NCBI RefSeq assembly: GCF_900102135.1
Contig: NZ_FMVJ01000003.1
Coordinates: 124,001 to 188,000 of the forward strand
Length of the DNA stretch: 64,000 nucleotides
Source: Microvirga guangxiensis
GTDB taxonomy: Bacteria > Pseudomonadota > Alphaproteobacteria > Rhizobiales > Beijerinckiaceae
Direction: 5' to 3'
Each line of letters begins with the position of its first letter. Within the stretch, counting starts at the first letter, position 1. Positions 63,618 to 64,000 of the stretch are shown here, piece after piece. Made by a program: the position numbers and the translations under genes. The notes under the pieces were generated by a model, which made no database searches, was not told the origin of the DNA, and worked only from the letters and a program-made list of their open reading frames with translations.

Positions 63618-63641
63618 GTTACAATTTCGAGAAATTGTAAC
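63618..63641. promoter_or_regulatory. Perfect palindrome between tetR-type gene and mdh
   Basis: GTTACAATTTC-GA-GAAATTGTAAC has 11-bp arms and a 2-bp centre. The length and symmetry fit a TetR dimer site. The 2-nt centre, AT-rich arms and lack of a T-run make a terminator less likely. It lies 5 bp after the TetR stop and 200 bp before mdh. Confidence 0.55.
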
Positions 63642-63766
63642 ATGAAATTTCCGGGCCCTATTAACGCTCTAAGTCCCTGAAGTCATACTGTTATTCTGCT
63701 ACGGTCAAGCTGAGCCAAGTCTCCCAAGGGCTCAAAGCCTTGCTGGTTAACCTTTTGCTGACTTGA

Positions 63767-64000
<234 letters not shown>

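Overview
The window is GC-rich, densely coded DNA from an alphaproteobacterium, most likely a member of the Hyphomicrobiales (Rhizobiales) close to Microvirga/Methylobacteriaceae. This rests on gene content: an ScfR-type short-chain fatty acyl regulator with a DUF4170 neighbour, a long-form isocitrate lyase, an Omp19/Inh lipoprotein, an sdhCDAB ... zapE ... mdh order, a YggT-DUF167-folD cluster, and several HWE/HisKA_2 kinases. The genus is an inference. I see no insertion sequence, integrase, prophage or CRISPR array.

Layout. 1-0.5 kb: tRNA-Thr, tRNA-Ala and tRNA-Gly with a terminator. 0.9-9.9 kb (minus strand): a Cache chemoreceptor, a CDF metal exporter, a CHASE2 adenylate cyclase translationally next to a giant FecR-TPR-beta-barrel protein, and a lone receiver. 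10.1-24.3 kb: an osmoprotectant-type binding protein, a glutamine amidotransferase, the ScfR regulator and DUF4170 protein, then a long plus-strand operon. That operon holds a complete osmoprotectant ABC importer, heme oxygenase, bacteriophytochrome, an Rcp1-like receiver, a receiver-HisKA_2 kinase and an HWE kinase, mostly joined by ATGA stop/start overlaps. 24.4-28.6 kb: amidase, DUF454 protein, isocitrate lyase and a small unknown protein. 28.6-35.6 kb: a SorC regulator divergent from a six-gene operon (FbpA/AfuA-like ABC importer, beta-CASP-like metallo-hydrolase, SurE nucleotidase) with a dyad operator over the promoter. 35.8-37.5 kb: a Na/Pi cotransporter.

37.5-53.1 kb is a carbohydrate island, unusual for this group because it holds real sugar-transporting PTS systems. 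It contains a glucitol-type PTS (GutM, EIIC, EIIBC, EIIA), a dedicated HPr-Enzyme I fusion, a galactitol/fructose-type PTS (EIIC, EIIA, EIIB), a SorC regulator and a HAD phosphatase. A divergent catabolic operon encodes a SAF-domain dehydrogenase, thiamine-dependent E1 alpha and beta, and an E2 in which an alpha/beta hydrolase replaces the acyltransferase. A similar 11-bp motif lies before three of the transcription units. This looks like a self-contained system for taking up and breaking down one or two polyols whose identity cannot be read from sequence.

53.2-64.0 kb is mostly housekeeping: tRNA-Ala(CGC), YggT-DUF167-FolD, a lectin-like secreted protein, a LysR regulator, succinate dehydrogenase (sdhCDAB), an Omp19-like lipoprotein, ZapE, a TetR regulator and the start of malate dehydrogenase, which runs off the window. 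The two best candidates for something new are the osmoprotectant-transporter/phytochrome operon and the PTS/SAF-dehydrogenase/E1-E2 island.
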